Shown piece by piece: positions 5,431 to 5,871 of a stretch of DNA of 5,871 nt. The position numbers and the translations under genes are program-made. Origin of the DNA: Acidobacteriota bacterium. Its GTDB lineage: Bacteria; Acidobacteriota; Terriglobia; Terriglobales; Acidobacteriaceae. The notes beneath the pieces were generated by a model. It made no database searches. It saw only the letters and a program-made list of their open reading frames with translations, and was not told the DNA's origin. Each line of letters opens with the position of its first letter. Position 1 is the first letter of the stretch. Location of the stretch: NCBI GenBank assembly GCA_021801945.1, contig JAKABE010000227.1, forward strand, positions 1 to 5,871. The letters are read 5' to 3'.

Positions 5431-5871
5431 TGCTGTGACAATCGGATTGTCAGTTCTTACCTTAACCGATGCGCACGGTTCGGGACCTCCGCGTTCCGGG
5501 CGCCTGGGCGATGGCGCCTCTGTTGCCTGGCGATTGCATGAACTGGGATTCGGACGCGAGTCCAGAGGATTTGCGCGGCTCCTGCGGGGCCGGCAGGTTC
5601 TTTGGGGCCGGGTTCCCCGTGCCGAAGAGCGGGGCCAATGGCCGTTGATCCTCCTGCGCGGTGAAAGCAGATCGCCATGGCCAGCAAAGACATGGGAGCG
5701 GTTGAGTTTGAAAGGAACTGGGCCGCAGGGGGTGAAAGGGGGCATTGATTTTGGTCGATTCCGGTACGGGTTGAGCTCCGTATCCTTCAAACCGACCCAG
5801 CACGAGAAATATCTTCGTGTGATCGATCTGCGGCTGTTACCGGACTGGATCTGTGCAATAAAATCTGCGCT
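5431..5871. other. 441 bases with no supported gene
   Basis: Apart from the dyad at 5436-5452 I see no gene, tRNA or rRNA here. Several frames stay open by chance in this GC-rich DNA. These include a minus-strand upstream extension of the DUF2127 frame to 5790 and a plus-strand frame open from about 5435 to the window edge. Neither has a recognisable domain or a convincing start. This stretch is probably the spacer to the next gene upstream. Confidence 0.5.
5436..5452. promoter_or_regulatory. Perfect 17-base dyad just upstream of the DUF2127 start
   Basis: TGACAATC and GATTGTCA flank a single central base, giving eight paired positions with no mismatch. The dyad ends five bases before the ATG at 5430. 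In DNA it looks like an operator for a dimeric regulator. In RNA it can form a seven-pair stem with a CCG (minus-strand) loop that would shorten the effective distance between an upstream AAGG and the start codon. The protein that might bind it cannot be named from the sequence. Confidence 0.5.

Noticed and set aside
5455..5490. tRNA-like T-arm sequence GGTTCGGGACC
   Set aside because: It lacks a matching stem, anticodon arm and acceptor pairing on either strand.
5431..5790. Upstream extension of the DUF2127 frame by 120 codons
   Set aside because: The extension is Pro/Arg/Ser-rich, has no membrane segment or recognisable domain, and the family homology starts just after the ATG at 5430.

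Overview
The window holds the 5' end of a bacterial division and cell wall (dcw) cluster. All the supported genes lie on the minus strand, so the cluster reads from right to left: mraZ (4472-4023), rsmH (3997-3089), ftsL (2922-2416), ftsI (2330-42). The sequence stops 41 bases after the ftsI stop codon, about where murE would normally begin. Upstream of mraZ, on the same strand but behind a 448-base spacer, lies a gene for a small four-helix membrane protein that I assign to the DUF2127 family (5430-4921).

The likely source is a GC-rich, Gram-negative-like bacterium, most probably an acidobacterium. This rests on the gene order, a division transpeptidase that ends in a PASTA domain, a long cytoplasmic extension on FtsL, a neighbouring DUF2127 gene, and short AGCTAGAAGCT-type intergenic repeats. 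It is inference from family knowledge, not a search result.

Region by region. 42-2330 is ftsI, the septal peptidoglycan transpeptidase. 2416-2922 is ftsL, its membrane partner in the divisome. 2940-3104 is a striking imperfect inverted repeat enclosing a loop of about 108 bases; it fills the gap between rsmH and ftsL and supplies the last codons and stop of rsmH. 3089-3997 is rsmH, the 16S rRNA C1402 methyltransferase. 4023-4472 is mraZ, the regulator of the cluster. 4473-4920 is regulatory: a good sigma70-type promoter (TTGGCA, 17 bases, TACTAT), directly followed by three TGG-type MraZ boxes at an exact 10-base period, and a leader of about 210 bases. 4921-5430 is the DUF2127 gene, preceded by a 17-base perfect dyad. 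5431-5871 has no gene I can support.

How the parts fit: MraZ probably represses its own promoter by binding the boxes at the start of transcription, and so sets the level of RsmH, FtsL and FtsI. FtsL and FtsI act together at the septum. The most unusual items are the inverted-repeat element inside the operon, the second set of inverted MraZ-like half-sites upstream of the promoter, and the dyad in front of the DUF2127 gene. I found no evidence for a wholly new system such as a defence island, CRISPR array or RNA gene.
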